NCBI RefSeq assembly: GCF_016865425.1
Contig: NZ_AP023355.1
Coordinates: 2,292,198 to 2,356,197 of the forward strand
DNA: 64,000 nt
Direction: 5' to 3'
Origin: Actinocatenispora thailandica
GTDB taxonomy: Bacteria; Actinomycetota; Actinomycetes; Mycobacteriales; Micromonosporaceae
A model generated the notes under the pieces. That model made no database searches. It had not been told where the DNA came from and was given only the letters and a program-made list of their open reading frames with translations. This document shows positions 36,366-45,897 of the stretch, piece by piece (the first letter of the stretch is position 1; each line of letters opens with the position of its first letter). A program made the position numbers and the translations under genes.

Positions 36366-37454
36366 ATGACCGAACAAGCCACCTCCACACCGCACGCCTT
36401 CCCCTGCGCGTCGTGCGGTGCCCGGGTCGAGTTCGCCCCGGGCACCAACACGCTGCGCTGCCCGTACTGCGGGCACGAGCAGGCGATCCCGCTCGCCCAG
36501 CGGCAGGTGCTGGAGCACCACATCGAGGAGCTGGCCACGCTGCCGCGCAAGCCGGTCGCGCAGCTCGCTCCCCAGCAGTACGCATGCCACAAGTGCGGCG
36601 CGCGCACCCAGGGCACCACGCTCTCGCAGGCCTGCCAGTTCTGCGGCGCGCCGATGGTGGCCGACCTGAGTTCCGGCGAGCAGGTGGTGCCGGAGGCGGT
36701 GCTGCCGTTCCAACTGGACGAGAAGGCGGCCCGGGGCGCGCTGCGCAAGTGGACCTCGTCCCGCTGGTTCGCGCCGAGCGCGTTGAAGAAGGTGGCCACC
36801 GCCGAGTCGACCAAGGGCACCTACCTGCCGCACTGGACCTACGACGCGCACACCGCGTCGCGCTACACCGGGGCCCGCGGCGAGCACTACTACACCACCG
36901 AGACCTACACCGACTCCAACGGCAACCAGCAGACCCGCCAGGTCCAGCACACCCGGTGGTACCCGGCGTCCGGGGAGGTGCGGCGGTTCTTCGACGACGT
37001 GCTGGTGGTCGGCACCCGGCAGCTCGACGCGTCGCGCACCGAGAAGCTCGAGCCGTGGCCGCTGCAGCAGTCCGTGCCCTACCAGCCGGCGTTTTTGGCC
37101 GGCTACCAGACGCTGCGCTACGACGTCGAGCCGGAGCAGGGGCTGGAGGTCGCCAAGGGAAAGATGGCCGCGGTCATCAAGGGTGACATCCGCCGCGACA
37201 TCGGCGGCGACGTGCAGCGCATCGACTGGTTCGACACCCGGTACGCGAACCTGATGTACAAGCTGATGCTGCTGCCGGTGTGGCTGGCGAACTACCTCTA
37301 CTCGGGCAAGACGTACCAGGTGATGATCAACGCCCGCAGCGGTGAGGTGCACGGCGAGCGGCCGTACAGCGCAGCCAAGATCGCCGCCGCGATCACCGCC
37401 GGTGTCCTGCTCATCGCCGCCATCATCACCCTGATCGTCCTGTCCCAGCACTGA
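36366..37454 (+). CDS. Zinc-ribbon membrane protein (YdjG/TFIIB-zinc-ribbon type)
   Basis: A 362-residue protein with two N-terminal zinc ribbons: CASCGA...CPYCGH (about 14-36) and CHKCGA...CQFCGA (about 75-98). A globular region with YTGARGEHYYTTETYTDSNG follows, then a short hydrophobic stretch (YANLMYKLMLLPVWLANYLY) and a C-terminal membrane helix (AAAITAGVLLIAAIITLIVL). This layout matches proteins found beside YdjI-type SPFH proteins in Firmicutes and Actinobacteria. The function is not established. The ATG at 36366 follows AAGG. Its 3' end overlaps a possible antisense small gene. Confidence 0.82.
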   Translation: MTEQATSTPHAFPCASCGARVEFAPGTNTLRCPYCGHEQAIPLAQRQVLEHHIEELATLPRKPVAQLAPQQYACHKCGARTQGTTLSQACQFCGAPMVADLSSGEQVVPEAVLPFQLDEKAARGALRKWTSSRWFAPSALKKVATAESTKGTYLPHWTYDAHTASRYTGARGEHYYTTETYTDSNGNQQTRQVQHTRWYPASGEVRRFFDDVLVVGTRQLDASRTEKLEPWPLQQSVPYQPAFLAGYQTLRYDVEPEQGLEVAKGKMAAVIKGDIRRDIGGDVQRIDWFDTRYANLMYKLMLLPVWLANYLYSGKTYQVMINARSGEVHGERPYSAAKIAAAITAGVLLIAAIITLIVLSQH

Positions 37455-37705
37455 TCGGTTCGGTTCGGCTCGCGGACCAGCAGGCCGGTGAGCCGGACGT
37501 AGTAAGTGCGGACGACGGGGTCGCCGTCGATGTCGTCGATGGGCACTACCCGCAGGTAGGCGGCGCCCGCGACCAGCGCCGGGGTGCTGGCGACCACCAT
37601 CGCCCAGAAGGAGCCGCGGCCGTGCACCCCGGCCGCCGGGCTGATCCACACCTCCGACCCCGCCCGAGGCGCCTGCGCGGTGCGATGAACAGTGCGACGA
37701 ACCAT
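37298..37705 (-). CDS. Possible small hypothetical protein, overlapping the convergent gene
   Basis: A 135-residue frame whose N-terminal part (RAGSEVWISPAAGVHGRGSFWAMVVASTPALVAGAAYLRVV, given in outline) looks protein-like and non-shadow. Its last 50 residues lie antisense to the zinc-ribbon gene and look like run-on, so a lost stop is possible. The ATG at 37705 has GGGGG upstream. It diverges from the small GntR gene across an AT-richer 140-bp region. I do not recognise a family. Confidence 0.35.
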   Translation of the reverse strand: MVRRTVHRTAQAPRAGSEVWISPAAGVHGRGSFWAMVVASTPALVAGAAYLRVVPIDDIDGDPVVRTYYVRLTGLLVREPNRTDQCWDRTIRVMMAAMSRTPAVIAAAILAALYGRSPCTSPLRALIITWYVLPE

Positions 37706-37845
37706 GGTGAACCCCCGCGCGAATGGGACGAATCGGTATGGCAGTGGAGCGTACGTCAATAGGAAACTATAGGCAAGCTACGTCTAGGGTAGGGAAGTTT
37801 CGTATGCGCTCGCAGGCTGACTGATCTGTTCGACACCATCGGTTC
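37706..37845. promoter_or_regulatory. AT-richer divergent promoter region
   Basis: Unusually AT-rich for this genome (around 37755-37810: AGGAAACTATAGGC ... GGGAAGTTTCGTATG). It contains a minus-strand TTGACG at 37754-37759 that could serve the hypothetical gene, and GGAAACT/GAAGTTTC elements in opposite orientation as possible GntR sites. No exact operator could be fixed. Confidence 0.35.
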
Positions 37846-38073
37846 ATGAGCCTCGACCCGGACGGCATGACGCCCATGTACGTCCAGCTCGCCGACCTGA
37901 TCGCGGCTCGCATCTCCTCCGGCGAGTACCGGCGTCGCATCCCGTCGGAGGAGACCTTCCGGCAGGAGTTCGGTCTCGCCCGGCAGACGATCCGCAAGGC
38001 CATCGCACTGCTCCGTGACCGCGACCTGGTCGTCACCTCCCGCCGCGGCACCTGGATCAAGGGCCAGGAATAG
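37846..38073 (+). CDS. Stand-alone GntR-type DNA-binding protein
   Basis: A 75-residue protein consisting of the GntR winged HTH only: MYVQLADLIAARISSGEYRRRIPSEETF, then RQTIRKAIALLRDRDLVVTSRRGTWI. The usual effector domain (UTRA, FCD or aminotransferase) is absent, so it either acts without a ligand or is a short member of the family common near small actinomycete operons. It is divergent from the possible gene at 37298-37705, which may be its target. Confidence 0.8.
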   Translation: MSLDPDGMTPMYVQLADLIAARISSGEYRRRIPSEETFRQEFGLARQTIRKAIALLRDRDLVVTSRRGTWIKGQE

Positions 38074-38203
38074 AGCCGATCGCGGGCGTGGCGGAGCATG
38101 ACGGGGGCGGACGTTTTCGGCAATATGTGCATACCGCGTGAACGGTCGGCTACCTTCGGCGCCGGGCGGCGGCTACCCGCATCCAGGTGGAAGACTAGGT
38201 GGC

Positions 38204-39130
38204 ATGAGTCAGCTCGACCCCCGTTCGATTCCGTCGTCGTTCACCCGTGGAGCGGTGGACCTCGGCGCGTTGCGGCCGCCCGCCGCCAGCCAGTCCGCGC
38301 CGGCGCAGCCGGCCCCGTCCACCGACACCGCCGGCCCGGCCGCGGGGACGCCGCCGGCCGGCGTGTCCGTCGCCGTCGACGAGTCCAACTTCCAGGCCGA
38401 GGTGCTGGAGCGCAGCCTCCAGGTCCCGGTCGTGGTCGACTTCTGGGCCGAGTGGTGCGGGCCGTGCAAGCAGCTGTCCCCACTGCTGGAGAAGCTGGCC
38501 GCGGAGGCGGCCGGCAGCTGGGTGCTCGCCACCGTCGACGTGGACGCCAACCCGCGGCTCGCCCAGGCGTTCCGGGTGCAGTCCATTCCGACGGTGTACG
38601 CGATCGTCGGCGGCCAGCCGGTCGACGGCTTCACCGGCGGCATCGGGGAGCAGCAACTGCGGCAGTGGATCGACGCGGTGCGTGCCGCCGGCGGTGCCGC
38701 GCCGGCCGAATCGGAGGTCGACCCGCGCATCGTCGACGCCGACGACAACCTCGCGGCCGGTGACCTGGACGGCGCCGAGGAGCTGTTCTCCCAGGTGCTG
38801 TCCGAGCGGCCGAACGACCCGCTGGCCACGTCCGGGATGGCCCAGGTGGCGCTGATGCGCCGGGTGCAGACGGTCGACTCGCGGCGTGCCCTGGCCGACG
38901 CCCAGCAGCGCCCGGACGACGCGGACGCGCAGCTGCTCGCCGCCGACGTCGAGGTGATGAACGGTCGCGCCGAGGAGGCGTACCAGCGGCTGGTGGAGAC
39001 GGTGCGCCGGCTGCGCGGCCCGGAACGCGACGCGGTGCGCAAGCACCTGCTCGGCCTGTTCGACGTGGCCGGACCGGACGACCCGGCGGTCGCCGCGGCC
39101 CGTCGCGACCTGGCGTCGGCGTTGTTCTAG
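38204..39130 (+). CDS. Thioredoxin-TPR protein (YbbN/CnoX-like)
   Basis: A 308-residue cytoplasmic protein. A Pro/Ala-rich leader of about 50 residues precedes a thioredoxin domain (about 52-165) with WCGPC (Cys85, Cys88), followed by a TPR_20-type helical region (about 175-305). E. coli CnoX/YbbN acts as a redox-linked holdase with GroEL; unlike the SXXC of E. coli YbbN, this protein keeps both active-site cysteines. The ATG at 38204 follows AGGTGG. Neighbours give no further clue. Confidence 0.88.
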   Translation: MSQLDPRSIPSSFTRGAVDLGALRPPAASQSAPAQPAPSTDTAGPAAGTPPAGVSVAVDESNFQAEVLERSLQVPVVVDFWAEWCGPCKQLSPLLEKLAAEAAGSWVLATVDVDANPRLAQAFRVQSIPTVYAIVGGQPVDGFTGGIGEQQLRQWIDAVRAAGGAAPAESEVDPRIVDADDNLAAGDLDGAEELFSQVLSERPNDPLATSGMAQVALMRRVQTVDSRRALADAQQRPDDADAQLLAADVEVMNGRAEEAYQRLVETVRRLRGPERDAVRKHLLGLFDVAGPDDPAVAAARRDLASALF

Positions 39131-39295
39131 GCGTGCACGGAATGGGGTGGTGCAGCGAGGCCGAGTCCAGCCGCAGGCTGGCCAGGCGGCGGTGTGTCCG
39201 GGTGGTGGAGCCACTCGGGCGTGCCGACAACGCGGCCAGCGGGTGGCTGGCCCGGCCGCAGCCCGCCGACCCCCGTTCCGCGCAGGTCTGAACGG

Positions 39296-40492
39296 ATGGC
39301 GGGCGAGCGGGGGGCCAAGCCGGTCACGGTGCTGGACGCGCCGTCGAATCTGGGGTTGACGCCCCCGACGGCGGGTGCGGTCCCCGGGTGTGCCAAGGCG
39401 CCCGGTGCGCTGCGCGACCACGACCTGCTCGCCCGGCTCGACGCGCGCGACGCCGGTTGCGTCGTGCCGCCGCGCTACGACCCCGGCGAGTGGGCGCCCG
39501 GCGACGGGGTGAACCAGGCCGACCAGGTCGCCGACTACGCGGTGAAGCTGGCGGAGCGGCTGGCTCCGCTGCTCGCCGACGAGTCGTTCCCGGTGGTGCT
39601 GGGCGGGGACTGTTCGATCCTGCTGGGGTCGGCGCTCGCGCTGCGCCGCCGCGGTGCCGACGCCGGCACCAGGTACGGGCTGGTCTTCGTCGACGGGCAC
39701 ACCGACTTCCGGCATCCGGGCAACGCCGACTACGTCGGTGCCGCCGGCGGCGAGGAGCTGGCGCTGGTCACCGGGCGCGGCGACGCGCGGCTGACCAACA
39801 TCGACGGGCTCAAGCCGTACCTGCGGGAGTCCGACATCGTGGTGCTCGGCATCCGCGACGACGACGCGTACCGGATGGACATCACCGCCGCCGGCATCCC
39901 GCACCGCACCGTGCCGGTACTGCGGGCCGAGGGGATGCCGCGCACCGCGGCGTGGGCGGCGTCGCTGCTGTCCGACACCGCCGGATTCTGGGTGCACCTG
40001 GACACCGACGTGCTGGACCCGACGGTGCTGCCGGCGGTCGACGCGCCCAGCGACGGGGGCATCGGCTACGGGGAGCTGGAGCATCTGCTCGCCGATCTGG
40101 TCGCGGTGCCGGGCTGTCTGGGTGTCGAGGTCACCGTGTTCGACCCGGACTACGACCCGGACGGCACGTTCGCCCGCGAGCTGGTGGATGCGCTGGTGGC
40201 CGGGCTACGGCCCCGGTGGGACCGGCCGGCGGCGCCGGTTGCGGCGGCTGACCCGGCGACTGCCGGGTCGGCCGAGCTGGCGGGGCCGACCGGTCCGGCC
40301 GGGCGGTCGGCGCCGATCGCCGCCGGCTCCGCCCCGCGGCACGCGACGATCACGGTGGCGCTGGCGGACCCGCCGGCGGCCGGCGCCGGTCCGGTCGCGC
40401 CGCGCCGGTCGACCGGTCTCGGTTGGCCCGTCGACGAGCCGAACGCCGGGACGGGAGTCGGTACTTCGTCCCGGCTCGGATGGCCCGAATAG
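39296..40492 (+). CDS. Ureohydrolase/arginase-fold protein with altered metal site
   Basis: A 398-residue protein with the arginase/agmatinase fold in residues 1-305. Metal-site motifs are DGHTD (133-137) and DTDVLDP (236-242), as in the family. The GGDHS motif, however, is GGDCS: Cys106 replaces the His that binds one Mn ion in arginase. Similar GGDCS proteins may form an actinobacterial subgroup; activity cannot be assumed. The last 90 residues are Ala/Pro/Gly-rich and end in two copies of LGWP. The substrate is unknown (arginine, agmatine or other guanidine). Confidence 0.8.
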   Translation: MAGERGAKPVTVLDAPSNLGLTPPTAGAVPGCAKAPGALRDHDLLARLDARDAGCVVPPRYDPGEWAPGDGVNQADQVADYAVKLAERLAPLLADESFPVVLGGDCSILLGSALALRRRGADAGTRYGLVFVDGHTDFRHPGNADYVGAAGGEELALVTGRGDARLTNIDGLKPYLRESDIVVLGIRDDDAYRMDITAAGIPHRTVPVLRAEGMPRTAAWAASLLSDTAGFWVHLDTDVLDPTVLPAVDAPSDGGIGYGELEHLLADLVAVPGCLGVEVTVFDPDYDPDGTFARELVDALVAGLRPRWDRPAAPVAAADPATAGSAELAGPTGPAGRSAPIAAGSAPRHATITVALADPPAAGAGPVAPRRSTGLGWPVDEPNAGTGVGTSSRLGWPE

Positions 40493-40745
40493 TCCCGCTG
40501 GTCCAGTCCGCCGACCATCGGGCCGCATGGGCTCGATCACTTTGGCGCGCGCGGACGTGACCGCCCGCGCAGCGCGGGGTTGGGTATCGCGGCGCCGGTA
40601 TGTCCGGTGCGCCGTCATCCGCCCGTGTGTAGTCGGGTTGCGCACGCTCCGCATCCGGCCGCACCGGATGGCTCCACGCTGCAGGAAGGTCATAGGGTGG
40701 AGCCGGATGACCCACAGCGTGGTGGGGCGAGGGGAGTGGCTACCC
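40493..40745. promoter_or_regulatory. Upstream region of the glutamate dehydrogenase gene
   Basis: A 253-bp gene-free stretch. It contains an 8-bp inverted repeat GGCTCCAC/GTGGAGCC (40670-40677 and 40697-40704, 19-bp spacer) 42 bp upstream of the start, overlapping a TAGGGT that could be a -10 element. A candidate operator only. Confidence 0.35.
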
Positions 40746-43700
40746 ATGAATCGCCGTTCGGCGACGGATCCTTCGGCGGCCGCAGCGGGCCGGACCGCAG
40801 CGGACGACCAGACCGCAGCGGGCGAGACGTCGGAGGGCGCCGATTCGTTCGGCTCGGCTCTTCCGACCGGGCGTGAAGTGGCGCCGGGCGACGATGGCGC
40901 ACCGCCGGCGGCCGGTGACCCGACCGGTGCGGCGATCGACGAGGTGGCCGACGATGCCGCCCTCGCCGAGGCGGTGGAGAACCGCGAGGCGCTGCTGGCC
41001 GAGGCGGCCGAGCTCGCCACCGCCGACGCCGGCCGTGCCGCCGGAAGTTCGCCGGACGAGATGGCCGATCTGGTCCGGCTGTACTGGCGGTTGGTGCCGG
41101 ACGAGGAGCTGGTCGGCCGGACCGGCGCCGAGCTGTACGAGACGACCTGCCGGCACCGCAAGCTGGCGCAGCGCCGCGGCAGCGGCCAGCCGCAGGTGGA
41201 GCTGCGCAACCCCGACGACAGCGGGCACACGGTGCTGTCGGTGGTGACCGACGACATGGCGTTCCTGGTCGACTCGGTGACCGCCGCGCTGGTCGCGCAC
41301 GACCTGGAGATCCACCTGGTGGTGCACCCCCAGGTGGTGGTGCGCCGGGACGCCGCGGGCGAGCTGGTCGAGGTGCTGCCGCGGCTGGAGGCCGACCAGG
41401 CGGGCCCGGACGACACGGTGGAGAGCTGGATGACCTTCGAGGTCGACCGGCAGCAGGACGAGGCGGCGCTCGGGACGCTGTCGAGCGACATCGAGCGGGT
41501 GCTCACCGACGTCCGGGAGGTGTCCGAGGACTGGCCGGACATGGTGGACCGGGCCCGGCAGCTCGCCGCCGGGCTGCAGGCCGCGCAGCTGCCGGTGCCG
41601 GACAAGGACATCGAGGACGCGGTGGAGCTGTTGCAGTGGCTCGCCGACGACCACTTCACCTTCCTCGGCTACCGCGAGTACCAGCTGGCCCAGCGCGACG
41701 ACGAGCAGCTGCTGGCGCCGGTGGACGGCAGCGGCCTGGGCATCCTGCGTGGCGCACCGACCAAGCCGCGCAGCCTGTCCTCGATGGCGCCGGAGGCGGA
41801 GGCGAAGGCGCTGGAGAAGCGGCTGCTGACGATCACCAAGGCGAACTCGCGGGCCACCGTGCACCGCAACGCCTACCTCGACTACATCGGCATCAAGACG
41901 TTCGACGGTGCCGGCAACGTGGTGGGGGAGAAGCGGTTCCTGGGCCTGTTCACCTCGGCCGCGTACGTGCAGTCCACCCGCGAGCTGCCGGTGGTGCGGC
42001 GCAAGGTGTCCACGGTGCTGCGCCGGTCCGGGCTGTCGCCGCGCAGCCACTCCGGCCGGGACCTGATGGAGATCCTGGAGACCTACCCGCGCGACGAGCT
42101 GTTCCAGATCTCCACCGACGAGCTGTACCGCACGGTGATGGGCGTGCTGCGGCTGGCCGGTCGCCGGCAGCTGCGGCTGTTCGTGCGCCGCGACGCGTAC
42201 GGCCGGTTCATCTCCTGCCTGGTGTTCCTGCCGCGGGACCGGTTCTCCACCCGTAACCGGCTGCGCATCCAGCGGATCCTGATGGACCGGCTCAACGGTG
42301 TCGGGCTGGACTACTCGACCCGGGTCACCGAGGGCCAGCTGGCCCGCATCCACGTCACGGTGCGCACCGACCCGGCCGACCCGCCCGGCGAGCTGGACGT
42401 GGAGGCGATCCAGCACGAGCTGGCCGACGCGACCCGGCTGTGGGAGGACGACTTCCGGCTGGTGCTGCAGGCCAAGCTCGGCGACGAGCAGTCCCGCTAC
42501 CTGTACGAGCGGTACGCGTCGGCGCTGCCGCAGACCTACCAGGACGAGCACACGCCGTACGAGGCGTCGAAGGACCTGGCGAAGCTGGAGCTGCTGGACG
42601 AGCCGGGCGAGCTCGCGATGCACCTGTACCGGCGCCGCAAGAACGACGACGACCTGCGGTTCAAGGTGTTCCGCCTGGGCGAGCCGATGATGCTGTCGGC
42701 GCTGCTGCCGGTGCTGCACTCGCTCGGGGTGCGGGTCGCGGACGAGCGGCCGTACGAGATCTGCCGCGCCGATGGCACGATCTACCTGTACGACTTCGGG
42801 TTGCGCCCGCCGGCGGATGCGCTGGACATGTCGCAGGTGCGGGCCAAGGTGGAGAACGCGTTCTCCGCCGCCTGGCGCGGTGAGTCCGAAGTGGACGGTC
42901 TGAACCAGCTGGTGCTGCGCGCCGGGCTGACCTGGCGGCAGATCGTCATCCTCCGGCTGTACGTGAAGTACCTGCGGCAGGCCGGCACGGTGTTCAGCCA
43001 GGACTACATCCAGGACACCATCGTGGCCTACCCGGGCATCGCGACGCTGCTGGTGGCGCTGTTCGAGACCCGCTTCGACCCGCGCATCCAGCTCTCCGAC
43101 TCCGCGCGCGCCGAGCACGGCCAGCACCTGATCGAGGCGATCACCGCGCAGTTGGACGACGTGGCGAGCCTGGAGGCCGACCGGATCCTGCGCAACCTGC
43201 TGACGCTGATCGAGTCGACCCTGCGCACCAGCTTCTTCCAGCGCGGCACCGGCCGGCCCAAGCCGTACGTGGCGGTCAAGCTCGACGCGCAGCGGGTGCC
43301 GGTGCTCCCCAAGCCGCGACCCCGGTTCGAGATCTTCGTGTACTCGCCCCGGTTCGAGGGCGTGCACCTGCGGTTCGGCGCGGTGGCCCGGGGTGGGCTG
43401 CGCTGGTCGGACCGCCGGGAGGACTTCCGGACCGAGATCCTCGGCCTGGTCAAGGCGCAGATGGTGAAGAACGCGGTGATCGTGCCGGTCGGCGCCAAGG
43501 GCGGCTTCGTGCTCAAGCAGGCGCCCGCGGCGAGCGACCGAGAAGCGTTCCAGGCCGAGGGCGTCGCCTGCTACAAGATGTTCATCTCGGCGCTGCTGGA
43601 CGTCACCGACAACATCGAGCCGGACGGCACCGTGGTGCACCCCACCGACGTGGTGCGGCACGACGGCGACGACACCTACCTGGTGGTGGCCGCGGACAAG

Positions 43701-45809
43701 GGCACCGCGACGTTCTCCGACATCGCCAACCAGATCGCGATCGACTACGGCTACTGGCTGGGTGACGCGTTCGCGTCCGGCGGTTCGGTGGGTTACGACC
43801 ACAAGAAGATGGGCATCACCGCCCGCGGCGCGTGGGAGTCGGTCAAGTACCACTTCCGGGAGCTGGGCACCGACTGCCAGACCGAGCCGTTCACCGCGGT
43901 CGGTGTCGGCGACATGTCCGGCGACGTGTTCGGCAACGGCATGCTGTGCAGCGAGACGACGCGGTTGATCGCGGCGTTCGACCACCGGCACATCTTCCTG
44001 GACCCCGACCCGGACCCGGCCGCGTCGTACGCGGAGCGGCGGCGGATGTTCGACCTGCCCCGGTCGAGTTGGGCCGACTACGACGCGTCGACGATCTCCG
44101 CCGGTGGCGGGGTGTGGTCGCGCGCCGCGAAGTCGATCCCGATCTCCGGCCCGGCGCGGGCCGCGCTGGGCCTGGCCGACGACGTGACGTCGCTGTCGCC
44201 GCCGGAGCTGATGCGCGCCATCCTGCTGGCGCCGGTCGACCTGCTGTGGAACGGCGGTATCGGCACGTACGTCAAGGCGCGCACCGAGAACAACGTCGAC
44301 GTCGGCGACAAGGCCAACGACGCGATCCGGGTCGACGGCGGCGAGCTGCGCTGCAAGATCGTCGGCGAGGGCGGCAACCTGGGCTGCACGCAGCTGGGCC
44401 GGGTGGAGTTCGCGGCCGCCGGCGGCCGGATCAACACCGACTTCATCGACAACTCCGCCGGGGTGGACACCTCCGACCACGAGGTCAACATCAAGGTGCT
44501 GCTCAACCGGGCGAAGGCGGCCGGCGAGCTGACCGAGGACGAGCGTCGCGCGCTGCTGTTCCAGATGACCGACGAGATCGGCGAGCACGTGCTGCTCGAC
44601 AACTACGACCAGAACACCGCGCTGGGCTGCGCCCGGGCCCAGGCGTACCCGCTGCTGCCGGTGCACCGCCGGCTGATCACCGACCTGGAGCGCTCGGGTC
44701 GGCTGGACCGGGTGTTGGAGGGGCTGCCGACCGACGAGGAACTGGCGGCCCGGGACAAGCAGAACCTCGGCCTGTACTCGCCGGAGTTCTGCGTGATCCT
44801 CGCCTACGTCAAGATCGCGCTGGAGGACGAGCTGCTCGACTCGACCCTGCCGGACGAGCCGTGGACCGCGCAGACGCTGGTCGACTACTTCCCGACGGCG
44901 CTGCGCGAGCGGTACGCCGACCAGATGGCCGAGCACCCGCTGCACCGCGAGATCGTCACCACCCTGCTGGTCAACGAGACCGTCAACCGCGGCGGCATCT
45001 CCTTCGTGTTCCGGGCGATGGAGGAGACCGGCGCGAGCGAGGTGGAGGTGCTGCGGGCGTTCGTGATCACCCGGGACGTGTTCGGCCTGGCGCCGCTGTG
45101 GCGCGAGCTGGAGGCGCTGGACAACACCGTACCGGCGGCGGCGCAGGTCGACGCGCTGCTGCGGACCCGCCGGGCGCTGGACCGGGCGGTGCGCTGGATC
45201 CTGCAGAACCGGCGCAGCCCGCTGGCGGTACCGGACGAGATCGAGCGGTTCGGTTCGGGCATGGCCGAGCTGCTGCCGAAGGTCGGCAGCCTGTACCGCG
45301 GCGCCGAGCAGGAGGCGTACGCCAAGCACCGCGACGAGCTCGCCGCCGAGGGGGTACCGGCGGAGCTGGCCGACCGCGCGACCCGGGTGCTGTGGGGCTT
45401 CGGCCTGCTCGACGTGGTGGAGGTCGCGCACGCGACCGGCCGGCCGCTGGCGGAGATCGCGGACGTGTACTACGCGATGTCGGAGCGGTTCCGGGTGGAC
45501 GAGCTGCTGGACAAGATCTCCAACCTGCCCCGGCACGACCGGTGGCAGACGCAGGCCCGGCAGGCGCTGCGCTACGACCTGTACGCGGCGCTCGCGGCGC
45601 TGACCGCCGAGGCGCTGGCGGCGACCGACTCGTCGCTGCCGGCCACCGAACGGGTCGACGCGTGGGCGGAGCAGAACGCCACCCCGATCGGCCGGGCGCT
45701 GGCCGCGATCGGCGAGTTCCACGGCACCAGCTCGGACCTCGCCGCGCTGTCGGTGCTGCTGCGCCAGATCCGTACCGTGGTGCGCACCTCCGCGCTGGCC
45801 GCGAACTGA
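40746..45809 (+). CDS. gdhB: NAD-specific glutamate dehydrogenase, large (180-kDa) class
   Basis: A 1687-residue enzyme of the L-GDH180 class first characterised in Streptomyces, which oxidises glutamate to 2-oxoglutarate with NAD+. A disordered acidic N-terminus (about 1-90) is followed by ACT-like regulatory segments. The catalytic part (about 850-1400) includes FGAVARGGLRWSDRREDFRTE, VPVGAKGGFVLK (catalytic-lysine region) and GDMSGDVFGNGML. A long C-terminal helical region completes it. The ATG at 40746 follows GAGGGGAG. It stands alone and ends in a strong palindromic terminator. The symbol is by analogy. Confidence 0.93.
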   Translation: MNRRSATDPSAAAAGRTAADDQTAAGETSEGADSFGSALPTGREVAPGDDGAPPAAGDPTGAAIDEVADDAALAEAVENREALLAEAAELATADAGRAAGSSPDEMADLVRLYWRLVPDEELVGRTGAELYETTCRHRKLAQRRGSGQPQVELRNPDDSGHTVLSVVTDDMAFLVDSVTAALVAHDLEIHLVVHPQVVVRRDAAGELVEVLPRLEADQAGPDDTVESWMTFEVDRQQDEAALGTLSSDIERVLTDVREVSEDWPDMVDRARQLAAGLQAAQLPVPDKDIEDAVELLQWLADDHFTFLGYREYQLAQRDDEQLLAPVDGSGLGILRGAPTKPRSLSSMAPEAEAKALEKRLLTITKANSRATVHRNAYLDYIGIKTFDGAGNVVGEKRFLGLFTSAAYVQSTRELPVVRRKVSTVLRRSGLSPRSHSGRDLMEILETYPRDELFQISTDELYRTVMGVLRLAGRRQLRLFVRRDAYGRFISCLVFLPRDRFSTRNRLRIQRILMDRLNGVGLDYSTRVTEGQLARIHVTVRTDPADPPGELDVEAIQHELADATRLWEDDFRLVLQAKLGDEQSRYLYERYASALPQTYQDEHTPYEASKDLAKLELLDEPGELAMHLYRRRKNDDDLRFKVFRLGEPMMLSALLPVLHSLGVRVADERPYEICRADGTIYLYDFGLRPPADALDMSQVRAKVENAFSAAWRGESEVDGLNQLVLRAGLTWRQIVILRLYVKYLRQAGTVFSQDYIQDTIVAYPGIATLLVALFETRFDPRIQLSDSARAEHGQHLIEAITAQLDDVASLEADRILRNLLTLIESTLRTSFFQRGTGRPKPYVAVKLDAQRVPVLPKPRPRFEIFVYSPRFEGVHLRFGAVARGGLRWSDRREDFRTEILGLVKAQMVKNAVIVPVGAKGGFVLKQAPAASDREAFQAEGVACYKMFISALLDVTDNIEPDGTVVHPTDVVRHDGDDTYLVVAADKGTATFSDIANQIAIDYGYWLGDAFASGGSVGYDHKKMGITARGAWESVKYHFRELGTDCQTEPFTAVGVGDMSGDVFGNGMLCSETTRLIAAFDHRHIFLDPDPDPAASYAERRRMFDLPRSSWADYDASTISAGGGVWSRAAKSIPISGPARAALGLADDVTSLSPPELMRAILLAPVDLLWNGGIGTYVKARTENNVDVGDKANDAIRVDGGELRCKIVGEGGNLGCTQLGRVEFAAAGGRINTDFIDNSAGVDTSDHEVNIKVLLNRAKAAGELTEDERRALLFQMTDEIGEHVLLDNYDQNTALGCARAQAYPLLPVHRRLITDLERSGRLDRVLEGLPTDEELAARDKQNLGLYSPEFCVILAYVKIALEDELLDSTLPDEPWTAQTLVDYFPTALRERYADQMAEHPLHREIVTTLLVNETVNRGGISFVFRAMEETGASEVEVLRAFVITRDVFGLAPLWRELEALDNTVPAAAQVDALLRTRRALDRAVRWILQNRRSPLAVPDEIERFGSGMAELLPKVGSLYRGAEQEAYAKHRDELAAEGVPAELADRATRVLWGFGLLDVVEVAHATGRPLAEIADVYYAMSERFRVDELLDKISNLPRHDRWQTQARQALRYDLYAALAALTAEALAATDSSLPATERVDAWAEQNATPIGRALAAIGEFHGTSSDLAALSVLLRQIRTVVRTSALAAN

Positions 45810-45812
45810 GCT

Positions 45813-45840
45813 GCTGCCGGGCCCGGCCGGGCCCGGCAGC
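45813..45840 (+). terminator. Terminator after glutamate dehydrogenase
   Basis: A perfect 28-bp palindrome with 14-bp arms (GCTGCCGGGCCCGG and its complement), starting 4 nt after the stop codon. Confidence 0.75.
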
Positions 45841-45897
45841 CGGCGGGTCGGGGAGATTCCCGGACGCGCGGTTCGGGCCGCTGCGGCATCCTGGGGG

